Notes: a model not told the origin generated them from the letters alone. A DNA stretch of 64,000 bases from Pseudonocardia sp. TRM90224 (GCF_021245725.1 NZ_JAJGSX010000020.1:62001-126000); one strand, 5' to 3'. Positions 51,135 through 60,128 are shown, counted from the first letter of the stretch. Numbers and translations are program-made.

Positions 51135-52739
51135 TCACTTCTGCTGGCCAGAGGTCGCGGCCGAGTCCGAGTCGGCCCCGGATCCCGACTCGGACCCGGT
51201 CGCTGACTCCGGCTGCGACGCCGACTCGGAGCCGGACTGCGGCGACTCCGACTCCGACGACTCAGGCTGGGACTCGGACTCGGGTTCGGCCTTGGTGTCC
51301 TCGGTGGTCGTGCTCTGGTCGTTCGAGGTGGTGTCGGTGCGGTCCTGCTGCTGGTCGTCCTCGCGGCTCTTGCCGCCGCCGAGCAGGCCGCCGACGGCGT
51401 CGGTCGCGCCGCCGAGCACGTCGGAGACCGGTTCGGTGACGGCGTCGCCGACCTCGTCGAGCGGCACCTCGACGGCCGGCAGCTTGACGTCGGGCAGCGG
51501 GAGCTCCGCGGCGCCGAGCTTGACGTCCGGGGTGACCAGCTCGGTCTCGGAGACCGTCACCGCCGGCAGGTCGACGTCGAGCGGCTCCTTCGCCGAGAGC
51601 GATATGCCGCCTTCGGAGAGGGCGACGTCGGGCAGGGTCGCCGTCGTGCCGGAGACCTGGGCCGGGCCGACCCGCGCGGGGGAGATACCGACGTCGGGGG
51701 TGCCGACCTCCGCGGTCGACGTCGTGACGGCGACCTCCTTCTCGGCGAGCGCCACCGTGACCGTCGGCGCCTTCACCTCGGCCTCCGTGGCCACGACCGA
51801 CGGCGTGGCGACGGGCCCGAGGACGGGGACGTTCGGGACCGTCACACCCGGCACGACAACGGGCGGCGTGCTGATCGACGGGCCGGGGACGACCACGCCG
51901 GGCGGACCTCCGGGCTCTCCAGGACCGGGACCGCCGGGCCCACCCGGCGCACCCGGCGCACCCGACTGTCCCGGTTGACCTGGTTGACCTGGCTGCCCGG
52001 GGCCACCGGTGCCGGGCGGGCCCGATCCGGGCGGTGTGGATCCCGGTGGTGTCGTCCCTGGTGTCGATCCGGGAGGTGTTGATCCTGGCGGGGGCGTACC
52101 CGGCTGGGCCGCCGGCGGCGGGGTCCCCGGCGTGACGGCGGGCGGGGGCGCGCTCGCGCCGCCGAGAACCGCCGGTGGCGTGAAGAACCCGGCCCCCGCG
52201 GCGCCCGACGGCAGGCCGGCCGGGCCGATCGCCGCCGATGCAGCCGCGAAGCCCACCGGCTGCAGCACGACGGTGGCCGGGTCGACGAAGGCGAGCCCGA
52301 GCTCCCCGTCGTCCTGCCCGGCCCTGCTCAGGTTCCCCTTCGGTGTGCCGCCGCCGACGATGATCCCGTGCGCGCCCGCCTCGGCGTCGGCGTGCGGGAG
52401 GCTCGAATCGTGGATCATCGACGGCCCGAAGACCGCGCCGATCGCGAACAGGGCGCAGGCCGCCGTCGAGGCCTTGCGGACGCTGTGTCGGGGCGGCGGC
52501 GGGGCCGGTCGCAGCATGGGCATCAGCGGTGGCAGCGCACGATGCTTGCGGGGCTTCAACCGGCCGGCGGCGGCGTGCGGCCCACGACCTTCCCGGCGCA
52601 GGATCGCCGCGACCGACACCGCGACCTCGTTCTCCACGAGCTCGGAGACCTCGGGGGGCAGCTCCGCGCTGCGCGCGAGGAGGATCGCGACCGGGACGGG
52701 GTTCGAGGAGCCATGACGGCGGGACGGCGGCGGGTACAC
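51135..52739 (-). CDS. Membrane-anchored collagen-like, Gly/Pro-rich protein
   Basis: 534 aa. Residues 1-85 are probably cytoplasmic (a helical VSELVENEVAVSVAAILRRE segment and a basic, proline-rich stretch). One hydrophobic helix follows (STAACALFAIGAVFGPSMI), then an outer part with Pro/Gly/Thr and Gly-x-y repeats (GQPGQPGQPGQSGAPGAPGG), a long valine/threonine-rich region of short beta-like repeats, and a Ser/Glu-rich acidic tail. No enzyme domain is visible; surface or structural role likely. GGAAAGG precedes the GTG. The low-complexity tract may vary between strains. Confidence 0.75.
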   Translation of the reverse strand: MYPPPSRRHGSSNPVPVAILLARSAELPPEVSELVENEVAVSVAAILRREGRGPHAAAGRLKPRKHRALPPLMPMLRPAPPPPRHSVRKASTAACALFAIGAVFGPSMIHDSSLPHADAEAGAHGIIVGGGTPKGNLSRAGQDDGELGLAFVDPATVVLQPVGFAAASAAIGPAGLPSGAAGAGFFTPPAVLGGASAPPPAVTPGTPPPAAQPGTPPPGSTPPGSTPGTTPPGSTPPGSGPPGTGGPGQPGQPGQPGQSGAPGAPGGPGGPGPGEPGGPPGVVVPGPSISTPPVVVPGVTVPNVPVLGPVATPSVVATEAEVKAPTVTVALAEKEVAVTTSTAEVGTPDVGISPARVGPAQVSGTTATLPDVALSEGGISLSAKEPLDVDLPAVTVSETELVTPDVKLGAAELPLPDVKLPAVEVPLDEVGDAVTEPVSDVLGGATDAVGGLLGGGKSREDDQQQDRTDTTSNDQSTTTEDTKAEPESESQPESSESESPQSGSESASQPESATGSESGSGADSDSAATSGQQK

Positions 52740-53018
52740 GGTCGGACCTTTCCGGCGACGAGCGTCGCAAGAGGGGTGCTGCTCTCGGGGGACACCGATT
52801 CCTACGCCCGCGGAAACCCGGCCGCCATAGGCCGTTCGGTATGCGCCGATGCCGTTCCTGACGTTCCTGGAATACCACTCGACGTGCCCGCTCGACCGCT
52901 CACCGTCACAAGGGTCCTGCGGTGCGCCGTTGGCCGGCGGTCCACCGCCCGATCGGCCTACGCGTTCGAGTGCAGCGCGTGGTGACGCAGGGCTACCGCG
53001 CTGCTACCCCGTGCACGC

Positions 53019-53624
53019 TCAATCGCCGAGCGGCACGTCGGCCGCGCCATCGGTCCCGTAACCGGTGCTGTCAACGCCCGGACCTGCGGTTGAGGGCGCC
53101 GCACCGCCCTCGCGCTCGACCTCTTCCCAGAACGCCACCACCGTGCGCTCGAACCGCAGCCCCAGCTCGAGCGTCGAGGCAGGCGGTGATCCCGGTTCGA
53201 GCCCGGCTGTGGTGCGCAGCGCCTCGAACGTGGCGAGCCGTTCGCGGTGCGCCGCGACCTGCTCGGCCGCGAGCCTGCGCACGGCATCGGCCTGATCGTC
53301 GTCGTGGAAGAACAGGCGCAGCAGCCCGTCGTCGCGGATCTCGGTGGGTCCGGACGACGGGCTGATGAGCCATTGCCGAAATGCCGCCCGTCCAGCCTTC
53401 GTGATCGACAGGAGCCGGCGCCGCCGCCCGGCCTCCTCACGCTGCTCGACGACCAGCCCGTTGCGGACGAGCCGCGCCGCCTCCGCGTAGAGCTGCGAGC
53501 GGGGAAAGACCCAGAAGTTGCCGATGCTCTGCCGGATGGTGCTGTCGAGCTTGTAGGGCGTGGACGGGCCGTACCGGTCGAGCAGGCCGAGCACGACGTA
53601 CGAGCTGGCGGAGAGCGTCGGCAT
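53019..53624 (-). CDS. PadR-family transcriptional regulator
   Basis: 201 aa. The PadR winged helix is at about 5-80 (SASSYVVLGLLDRYGPSTPYKLDSTIRQSIGNFWVFPRSQLYAEAARLVRNGLVVEQREE), followed by a VirR/coiled C-terminal dimerisation region. AGGGG precedes the ATG. Divergent from the carotenoid oxygenase gene with a 21-bp near-palindrome between, so probably the repressor of that gene. Confidence 0.9.
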   Translation of the reverse strand: MPTLSASSYVVLGLLDRYGPSTPYKLDSTIRQSIGNFWVFPRSQLYAEAARLVRNGLVVEQREEAGRRRRLLSITKAGRAAFRQWLISPSSGPTEIRDDGLLRLFFHDDDQADAVRRLAAEQVAAHRERLATFEALRTTAGLEPGSPPASTLELGLRFERTVVAFWEEVEREGGAAPSTAGPGVDSTGYGTDGAADVPLGD

Positions 53625-53691
53625 CGGCAACCCCTGGTCTGGACGGTCTGAACCTCGCCGTTGCGGGCGAGCAGCGGTTGCGGGCACCGTC

Positions 53692-53712
53692 AACGGTACA
53701 AGTTGCACCGTT
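53692..53712 (+). promoter_or_regulatory. Probable PadR operator
   Basis: AACGGT-N9-ACCGTT within an extended near-perfect 21-bp palindrome (only one internal pair and the centre break symmetry). It sits 25 bp upstream of the carotenoid oxygenase start and 68 bp from padR. The position and symmetry suit a PadR dimer. Confidence 0.7.
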
Positions 53713-53736
53713 CAATCTGACGTTGGGAGCCGTCCG

Positions 53737-55107
53737 GTGACCGCCACCGCTGCCCGCAACCCGTACTTCCGCGAGAACTTCCTTCCCGTTAACGACGAGG
53801 TCAGCGCCGTCGACCTGCCCGTGACCGGTGAACTGCCGCGTGAGCTTTCCGGCCGGTACCTGCGCATCGGCCCGAATCCGGTCGGCAACGTCGACGCCGC
53901 GAGCCACCACTGGTTCATGGGCGAGGGCATGGTGCACGGCGTTCGACTGCGTGATGGCCGCGCCGAGTGGTACCGCAACCGGTTCGTGCGCGGCGACTCC
54001 GGCGAGTCGCCCAACACCAATGTCCTCGCTCACGCGGGCCGCATCATGGCGCTCGTCGAGGCCGGCGGGCTGCCGGTGACGATCGCCCCGGATCTGAACA
54101 AGATGGCGACGTGGGACTGCGACGGCCTGCTGAAGAGCGGCTACGCGGCCCATCCCAAGATCGACCCGATCACCGGTGAGCTGCACGCGATCACCTACAA
54201 CGTGCTGTCCCCGTCGCTGCGCTACGTCGTGCTCGACGCGACGGGCGCGGCGAAGCACGTCACCGACATCGCGGCGCCGGGCAGGCCGATGGTGCACGAC
54301 ATGGCGTTGACGCAGAGCCGGGTCGTGGTGCTCGACCTCCCGGTCACGGTCTCCATGGACATGATGAGCAGCTGGGCAGCGGCCGGCAGCGTGGGCTACC
54401 CGCCGCTGCCGATGCGGTGGGACGACGCCCACACCTCGCGGATCGGCTTGCTGCCGCGCGGCGCGACGGGCGACGCGGTGCGCTGGTTCGAGGCGCCGCG
54501 CTGCTACGTCTTCCACGTCCTCAACGGCTTCGACAACCCCGACGGCTCCGTCACCGTCGACGTCGTCCGCTACGACTCGGTCTTCCGCGACGAGCTGCGC
54601 GGCCCGAGCGACTCGCTGCCGGTGCTCGCCCGCTGGACGGTCGACCCCGCCCGCGGCACCGTCACCGAGCAGATCGTCTCCGATCGCAGCGTCGAGTTCC
54701 CGCGCGTCGGCCCCGCGCTGGTCGGGCAGCCGCACCGGTACGGATGGTTCGCCGGCGTCGGGGCCGACGGGCTCGTGCTCTCCGACGACGTCGACCGGTC
54801 GTCCGACAGCGGGTTCGAGACCGGACCGCTGGTGAAGATCGACACTGCGACGGGCGGGACGGAGCTGCACCACTACGGGCCGGGCCGGGTCACGATGGAG
54901 CCCGCGTTCGTCGCGCGGCCGGGTGCCACCGGGGAGGACGACGGATGGATCCTCTCGGTCGTGCACGACGCCACCACCGACCGCGGCGAGCTGGTCGTGC
55001 TCGACGCGGGCGACATCACCGCGGCCCCCGTCGCGCGGGTGCACCTTCCACGTCGGGTGCCGTTCGGCTTCCACGGGAACTGGATCAGCGACGACGAGCT
55101 CACCTGA
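53737..55107 (+). CDS. Carotenoid cleavage oxygenase
   Basis: 456 aa, RPE65/CCD seven-bladed propeller family of non-haem iron dioxygenases. The four His ligands can be placed in HPKIDPITGELHAITYN, GRPMVHDMALTQ, CYVFHVLNGFDNP and RVPFGFHGNWI near the C-terminus. FLRIGPNP-like YLRIGPNPVGN is near residue 50. The substrate may be a carotenoid, apocarotenoid or stilbene. GGGAG is 7 nt before the GTG. Control by the divergent PadR regulator is likely. Confidence 0.92.
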   Translation: MTATAARNPYFRENFLPVNDEVSAVDLPVTGELPRELSGRYLRIGPNPVGNVDAASHHWFMGEGMVHGVRLRDGRAEWYRNRFVRGDSGESPNTNVLAHAGRIMALVEAGGLPVTIAPDLNKMATWDCDGLLKSGYAAHPKIDPITGELHAITYNVLSPSLRYVVLDATGAAKHVTDIAAPGRPMVHDMALTQSRVVVLDLPVTVSMDMMSSWAAAGSVGYPPLPMRWDDAHTSRIGLLPRGATGDAVRWFEAPRCYVFHVLNGFDNPDGSVTVDVVRYDSVFRDELRGPSDSLPVLARWTVDPARGTVTEQIVSDRSVEFPRVGPALVGQPHRYGWFAGVGADGLVLSDDVDRSSDSGFETGPLVKIDTATGGTELHHYGPGRVTMEPAFVARPGATGEDDGWILSVVHDATTDRGELVVLDAGDITAAPVARVHLPRRVPFGFHGNWISDDELT

Positions 55108-55122
55108 GCTTTCGACCCAGAA

Positions 55123-55187
55123 CCGTCGACAACGACGATTCGGCTGTTCCGAGGCCCCGGGAACCGCCATAACGTCGTTGTCGACGG
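55123..55187 (+). repeat. Family I 65-bp inverted repeat, copy I-5
   Basis: 21-bp arms (55123-55143, 55167-55187) and a 23-nt GC-rich loop (GGCCCC subtype, related to copy I-3). It starts 15 bp after the carotenoid oxygenase stop, and its right arm contains the likely -35 hexamer of the next gene. Confidence 0.85.
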
Positions 55188-55205
55188 GCGCCCGTTGGGT
55201 AAGTC
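55178..55205 (+). promoter_or_regulatory. Possible promoter of the PLP-enzyme gene
   Basis: TTGTCG (55178-55183, in the repeat arm) and TAAGTC (55200-55205) have a 16-bp spacer, 7 nt before GTG 55213. No ribosome site is seen, so the mRNA may be leaderless. The use of a repeat arm as a -35 is unusual. Confidence 0.4.
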
Positions 55206-55212
55206 TGGTCCG

Positions 55213-56382
55213 GTGACCTACCACCGCGAGACCAGAGCCGTCCGGATGCCGGCGCCGGACCACGTCGAGGGCCGCCCGGTCGGGGTGCCGATCTACCAGA
55301 CCGCCAACTACGCATTCGATGATCCGACGGCGGTCGCGTCGGCCATCGCGGGACCGGGCGGACCGTACTTCTACAGCGGCTACTCGAACCCCACCGTCGG
55401 GGTGTTCGAGAAGGCGCTGACCGACCTGGAGGGCGGCGCCGCAGCGCTGGCCACCTCGAGCGGCACGGCCGCGATGAGCGCGGTGCTGCACGCCGTGCTT
55501 CGCCCCGGCGACCACGTCGTGGCGCAGAAGGCCCTCTACGGCGGCACCACGGCGGTGATCGGCGACCTCACGCGGAACTGGGGTGTCGAGTCCGACTTCA
55601 TCACCGCCGACGACGCGGCCGAGCTCGCCGCGGTCCTGCGGCCTACCACGAAGGTGCTGGTGCTGGAGCCGATCGCGAACCCGACGAGCTTCGTGCCCGA
55701 CATCGCGGGCCTGCTGGCCGCGGCCCGCGCGGCGGGCGTCACCACCGTCGTCGACAACACGTTCGCCACGCCGATGCTCTTCCGCCCGATCGAGCACGGC
55801 GCCGACGTCGTCGTGCACTCGGCGACCAAGTACCTCGGTGGCCACCACGACGTCGTCGGTGGGATCGCCGTCTTCGCGGACGCCGATCGCCACCGCGAGG
55901 CCTGGCAGCAGGCGCTGCGGTTCGGTTCGATCATGGACCCGTTCTCGGCGTGGCTGGTGGTGCGCGGGCTGAAGACGCTGCCGCTGCGGTTCGAACGCCA
56001 GTGCGCGAACGCGCAGTACCTCGCCGAGCGGCTCGCCGGCCACAGCGGGGTCGACGCCGTGCACTACCCCGGGTTGCCCGAGCACCCCAGCCACAAGCGG
56101 GCCACCACGCTGATCGGCGGCTACGGCGGCACGCTCGCCGTCGAGGTCGCCGGCGGCCGCGAAGGGGCGCTGCGTTTCATCGGCGGCCTGCGGCTGGTGC
56201 TCGACGCCGGCTCGCTCGGGGGCACCGAGACCGTCGCGATGCACCCCGCGACGACGTCGCACCGCAGCATGGACGACGCCGCGCTGGAGGCGGCAGGAAT
56301 CGGTCAGGGAATGGTCAGAATCGCGTGCGGACTCGAGCATCCAGAGGACCTCTGGGCAGACCTCGCCGCTGCGTTGAATTGA
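55213..56382 (+). CDS. PLP-dependent Cys/Met-metabolism enzyme (trans-sulfuration family)
   Basis: 389 aa, cystathionine gamma-synthase/gamma-lyase/methionine gamma-lyase fold. Visible are the PLP-phosphate region YSGYSNPTVGVFEKALTDLEGG and SSGTAAMSAVLH, the stacking Tyr in ALYGGTTAV, Asp in VVDNTFATP, the PLP Lys in VHSATKYLGGHHDVVGG, and C-terminal LGGTETVAMHPATTSH. Gamma-synthase versus gamma-lyase cannot be separated by eye. GTG 55213 preferred. Confidence 0.9.
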   Translation: MTYHRETRAVRMPAPDHVEGRPVGVPIYQTANYAFDDPTAVASAIAGPGGPYFYSGYSNPTVGVFEKALTDLEGGAAALATSSGTAAMSAVLHAVLRPGDHVVAQKALYGGTTAVIGDLTRNWGVESDFITADDAAELAAVLRPTTKVLVLEPIANPTSFVPDIAGLLAAARAAGVTTVVDNTFATPMLFRPIEHGADVVVHSATKYLGGHHDVVGGIAVFADADRHREAWQQALRFGSIMDPFSAWLVVRGLKTLPLRFERQCANAQYLAERLAGHSGVDAVHYPGLPEHPSHKRATTLIGGYGGTLAVEVAGGREGALRFIGGLRLVLDAGSLGGTETVAMHPATTSHRSMDDAALEAAGIGQGMVRIACGLEHPEDLWADLAAALN

Positions 56383-56668
56383 TCGTCCACGAATCGATTC
56401 CGGGCAAGCTTCCATCTTGTTCGGCAGACTCTGGTCACAGAACGTTGACGGCGCTAGGCTCCGAACGTTCACCGGGCGGTCGACATCGGACCGTCGGCGG
56501 ACCGGTATAGGGGGCGGGGGATCGTGGAACGTTCTATCGGCGTGGTCCGAATCTGACTCCTGGTGAGTATGCAGTGCCGTCACGTGGTGTGACGGCTCCG
56601 GCGGCGTGGGGTCGGGTACGCGAACACGCGTGGTCACGCTGCCGGTTCCATGAGGGAGGGAAATAGCT
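56383..56668 (+). other. Intergenic region with two possible upstream mini-ORFs
   Basis: The 286-bp gap before the redox/export operon contains TGGTCA-N17-TAGGCT as a possible promoter and two short frames on the plus strand: one of 10 codons from GTG 56524 after a GGGGG run, and one of 9 codons from GTG 56563 containing a CRH segment. They might be leader peptides for translational control. No precursor peptide gene is convincing. Confidence 0.35.
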
Positions 56669-57205
56669 GTGCCGTATCTGGTAGCCGGGGTGATCCTGGT
56701 TGGTCTGCTCGTTGTGCTGGACCTGTTGCTGACCTTCGGCGTGATCCGCCGGCTGCGTGAGCACACCGAGCTGTTGTCGCAGCGGCCGTCGATGCCGGAC
56801 ATCATTGCCGCCCCTGGCACGACGATCAGCTCGTTTGCTGCAACCACTGTGGAAGGTGACGTGATCGCCGACGCCGACCTGGTCGGCGGCACGATGGTCG
56901 GGTTCTTCTCGCCCGGCTGCGGCGCGTGCACGGAGCAGATGCCGGCGTTCCTGACGGCGGCGAAGTCGCACCCCGGTGGGCAGGAGCGGGTGCTCGCGGT
57001 CGTGACCGGTCGCGATGAGGACAGCGTCGAGCAGGTGCAGACGCTGTCGCCGGTGGCGCGAGTGGTGGTCGTCGAGCACGGACACGACGTCGAGAAGGCG
57101 TTCGCCGTCTCGGGCTACCCGGCGTTCGCGTTGATGGGCGACGGCGGCGCGGTCGCGGTCTCCGGTTCGCTGACGACGGTGGCCGCGGCCAGCGCAACCG
57201 CGTAG
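56669..57205 (+). CDS. Membrane-anchored TlpA/MauD-like thioredoxin-fold protein
   Basis: 178 aa. One N-terminal membrane helix (LVAGVILVGLLVVLDLLLTF), then a short linker and a thioredoxin fold with the redox motif FFSPGCGACTEQMP (CGAC) near 90 and cis-Pro region SGYPAFALMG. It probably delivers or receives electrons at the membrane, partnered by the MauE-like gene two positions downstream. GAGGGAGGGAA precedes the GTG at 56669. Confidence 0.85.
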   Translation: MPYLVAGVILVGLLVVLDLLLTFGVIRRLREHTELLSQRPSMPDIIAAPGTTISSFAATTVEGDVIADADLVGGTMVGFFSPGCGACTEQMPAFLTAAKSHPGGQERVLAVVTGRDEDSVEQVQTLSPVARVVVVEHGHDVEKAFAVSGYPAFALMGDGGAVAVSGSLTTVAAASATA

Positions 57206-57212
57206 GGCACGC

Positions 57213-59177
57213 GTGTCGAGATCTACTGTGCAGGGCTCTACCTTGCCCGCCGGGCCGGGGATGGCGCGTTCCGCGCTGGCCGGAGCTCGGATGGCGTTCA
57301 CGGCGGCGCCGGTGAAGCTGGTCGTCCAGATCGTGCTCTCGGTCGGGACGGCCACGCTTCCGGTGTTGGTGGCGTGGTTGACGAAGCTGGTCGTCGACAC
57401 GCTGACCGACCGCCCACCCACGATCGAGCCGTTGTTGTGGCTGGCCGGCGGCCTGATGGGGGCCGGTCTGCTGCTGGCCCTGCTGCCGCGGATCGGCGGG
57501 TTCCTCGACCTGGAGACCGGCCGGGCGATCGCGATGATGACGCAGGAGCGTCTTTACACCGCGGTCGGTCGGATGCAGGGCATGGCCCGGTTCGAGGACC
57601 CGGCGTTCCGCGACCGCTTGCGGATGGCGCAGCAGGGCGGCGGGCAGTCGCCGGGGGAGATGCTCTCGTCGAGCATGTCGATCGCGAGCGGGGTCGTCAC
57701 CGCGGTCGGGTTCCTCGGATCGCTGCTGATCATCAGCCCGATGATGGCGGGGATCGTGACGGCCGCGGCGGTGCCGGCGTTGATCGCGCAGCTGCGGTTG
57801 TCGCGGCGGCGGATGGGCATGATGTGGACGATCGGCCCGGCTGAGCGGCGGGAGTTCTTCTTCGGGATCCTGCTGGCCGATCAGCAGGCGGCGAAGGAGA
57901 TCCGGCTGTTCGGGGCGGCACGATTCCTGCGCGACAAGATGCTCGCCGCGCGCCGCTCCGCCGACGCCGAGCGGCGCAAGATGGACATCCGCGACCTGCT
58001 CACCCAAGGCGGGTTGAGCACCTTGTCGGCTGCGGTGTCCGGTGGCGGGCTGGTGTGGGCGGTGATGCTCGCCTACGCCGGCTCGATCACCGCCGGCGAC
58101 GTGCTGATGCTGGTCGCCGCGGTGACGGGCGTGCAGGGCGCGCTGTCCACGTTGACGATGGCGGTCTCGGGGCTGCACCACCAGCTGCTGCTCTTCGGGC
58201 ACTACCTCGCGGTGGTGTGGAGCGAGCCGGACCTGCCGGTGGCCGCGAAGCCGCTGCCGGTGGCGGAGCTGCGCAAGGGCATCGAGCTGCGTGACGTCTG
58301 GTTCCGCTACTCCGACGACCAGCCGTGGGTGCTCGCCGGGGTCGACCTGTTCATCCCCGCCGGGCAGGCGGTCGCGCTGGTCGGACGCAACGGCGCCGGC
58401 AAGAGCACACTCGTGAAGCTGCTGTGCCGGTTCTACGACCCGACCCGCGGCCAGATCCTCTGGGACGGGGTCGATCTCAAGGAGATGGAGCTCACCGCGC
58501 TGCGCGATCGGATCGGGGCGGTGTTCCAGGACTTCATGGAGTACGACCTCACGGTCGCGGAGAACATCGCGATCGGCGACATCGATGCGCTCGAGGACCG
58601 GCCGCGGATCGTCGCGGCCGCCGAGCGTGGCGGGATCGCGGAGAAGATCGACACGTTCCCGAGCGGGTACGACTCGATGCTGAGCCGGATCTTCACCAGC
58701 GAGGCGGAGCGGGACGACCCCGAGAACGGGGTGTTGCTCAGCGGTGGGCAGTGGCAGCGGCTCGCGCTGGCGCGGGCGTTCCTGCGTGACCGCCGCGACC
58801 TGCTGATCCTCGACGAGCCGAGCTCCGGGTTGGACGCGGTCGCCGAGCACGAGGTGCACACGAGCCTGCGCGAGCACCGGCACGGCTGGACGAGCGTGTT
58901 GATCTCGCACCGGCTCGGTGCGGTGCGGGCGGCCGACCAGCTGATCGTGCTCTCGGACGGGGTGATCGTCGAGCAGGGCACGCACGACGAGCTGATGGCG
59001 AGCGGTGGCACGTACGCCGAGCTGTTCCGGCTGCAGGCCGCCGGCTACCAGGACGATTCCGGCGATGATGCCGGCGACGCTTCCGGTGCCCTGGGCGATC
59101 TCGGCGAGCCGGCCGACCCCGGTGTGCTGCTGGAGATCGAGGCAAGGGACATGGGTGTGCTTAAGGTGGAGCGATGA
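57213..59177 (+). CDS. ABC transporter, fused membrane and ATPase domains
   Basis: 654 aa. The six-helix exporter domain covers about 20-340. The ATPase domain has Walker A GRNGAGKSTLVK, the Q-loop VFQDFMEYDL, signature LSGGQWQRLALARAF, Walker B LLILDEPSSGLD and the H-loop LISHRL, all intact. A C-terminal Asp-rich tail of about 45 residues is unusual. Framed by TlpA- and MauE-like genes, it may export a substrate that needs disulfide or redox processing. It overlaps the MauE-like start by ATGA. Confidence 0.9.
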   Translation: MSRSTVQGSTLPAGPGMARSALAGARMAFTAAPVKLVVQIVLSVGTATLPVLVAWLTKLVVDTLTDRPPTIEPLLWLAGGLMGAGLLLALLPRIGGFLDLETGRAIAMMTQERLYTAVGRMQGMARFEDPAFRDRLRMAQQGGGQSPGEMLSSSMSIASGVVTAVGFLGSLLIISPMMAGIVTAAAVPALIAQLRLSRRRMGMMWTIGPAERREFFFGILLADQQAAKEIRLFGAARFLRDKMLAARRSADAERRKMDIRDLLTQGGLSTLSAAVSGGGLVWAVMLAYAGSITAGDVLMLVAAVTGVQGALSTLTMAVSGLHHQLLLFGHYLAVVWSEPDLPVAAKPLPVAELRKGIELRDVWFRYSDDQPWVLAGVDLFIPAGQAVALVGRNGAGKSTLVKLLCRFYDPTRGQILWDGVDLKEMELTALRDRIGAVFQDFMEYDLTVAENIAIGDIDALEDRPRIVAAAERGGIAEKIDTFPSGYDSMLSRIFTSEAERDDPENGVLLSGGQWQRLALARAFLRDRRDLLILDEPSSGLDAVAEHEVHTSLREHRHGWTSVLISHRLGAVRAADQLIVLSDGVIVEQGTHDELMASGGTYAELFRLQAAGYQDDSGDDAGDASGALGDLGEPADPGVLLEIEARDMGVLKVER

Positions 59178-59713
59178 GCGTGGTCGGGATCGGGTGCAGC
59201 TGGCTGCTGGCCGCGGTGTTCGCCGTGTCGTCGGTCGGGAAGCTGCGCTCGGGCGCGGCGCTGCGTTCGTTCACGCGCTCGGTGAAGGACATGGACGTGC
59301 TGCCCGCAGGCGCGGTCGGCGCCGTGGGTGTTGCCGTGCCGGTGCTCGAAGCCGTCGCCGCCGTGGCACTGGTGGTGCCGGCCACGGCGGTGGCGGGAGC
59401 GGTGCTGGCGCTGGGCCTGCTGGCGGCGTTCACGGTCGGCGTGGCCGCGGTGCTGCGGCGCGGGACGGCGGCGTCGTGCCTGTGCTTCGGGGTGACCGAG
59501 CGTCCCTTCGGGCCACGTCACCTCGTCCGCAACGGGTTCCTCATCGCGGTCGCGTTGCTCGCCGCCGTGGCGTCGGCCGTGGGCGGCGGAGCGGTCGAGG
59601 CCGCTGGGGTGCTGCTCGCCGTCGGGGTGGGCCTGATCGTCGCCGTGCTGATCGTCATGTTCGACGAGCTGGTGGACCTGTTCGGCCCGTCGGCGCCGCG
59701 TCCCGTCCGCTGA
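59174..59713 (+). CDS. MauE/DoxX-like redox-associated membrane protein
   Basis: 179 aa with four transmembrane helices. The cysteine motif ASCLCFGVTERPFG near 100 is a hallmark of MauE-like proteins that accompany TlpA/MauD thioredoxin-fold partners and pass electrons through the membrane. The start overlaps the ABC gene by ATGA, consistent with a TlpA-ABC-MauE operon. Confidence 0.87.
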   Translation: MSVVGIGCSWLLAAVFAVSSVGKLRSGAALRSFTRSVKDMDVLPAGAVGAVGVAVPVLEAVAAVALVVPATAVAGAVLALGLLAAFTVGVAAVLRRGTAASCLCFGVTERPFGPRHLVRNGFLIAVALLAAVASAVGGGAVEAAGVLLAVGVGLIVAVLIVMFDELVDLFGPSAPRPVR

Positions 59714-59729
59714 CCAGCACCATGTCCGC

Positions 59730-60128
59730 ATGACGGACGAGCTGTTCCACGAGCTGCTGGCGCTGGACCACTCGCGGCGTCCGCCGTGGGGGCCGTTGCA
59801 CGGCGTCGTGGTGGCCTGCCACCTCCTGCAGACGGCTCCGGGGCAGGTCAGGTCCGACGATCCGCGGCTCGTGCTGCTGCGCGACTTCGTCGACGGTGGG
59901 CTGCAGGCGGTCGCGGAACGGGCAGCGGCGTCGCGGCGAGGCAACTCGCACCGGTCGCGGTCGGCGTGGCCACCGGAGCCGTCGGGCCCGGAGCTGGCCG
60001 AGCCGGGCGGGTTCGCCGTCACGATCGCCGACGTCGCGGTCGAGGGGACGTTCCCCGCCGACGGCTACGAGGAGCGGGTGGCGCGCTGGGCGGCGGCGAC
60101 CCTGGGCGCGTGGACGGGGACGCCCTGA
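59730..60128 (+). CDS. Hypothetical protein
   Basis: 132 aa, MTDELFHELLALDHSRRPPWGPLHGVVVACHLLQTAPGQV at the start; the family is not recognised with confidence. It is a soluble mixed alpha/beta-looking protein with a conserved-looking HxLLALDH region and a C-terminal RVARWAAATLGAW helix. It starts 16 bp after the MauE-like gene and may share its transcript. Confidence 0.65.
   Translation: MTDELFHELLALDHSRRPPWGPLHGVVVACHLLQTAPGQVRSDDPRLVLLRDFVDGGLQAVAERAAASRRGNSHRSRSAWPPEPSGPELAEPGGFAVTIADVAVEGTFPADGYEERVARWAAATLGAWTGTP

Noticed and set aside
52740..53018. A gene between the collagen-like protein and PadR
   Set aside because: Short frames only, no start signals or motifs; I see nothing supportable in these 279 bases.
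56383..56668. A RiPP precursor peptide upstream of the TlpA-ABC-MauE operon
   Set aside because: No short frame with a plausible leader and core region and a good ribosome site was found; only frames of 9-10 codons.
53437..56931. A 1164-codon minus-strand frame across the carotenoid oxygenase and PLP genes
   Set aside because: Low-complexity Arg/His/Asp-rich shadow; both plus-strand genes have full motifs.
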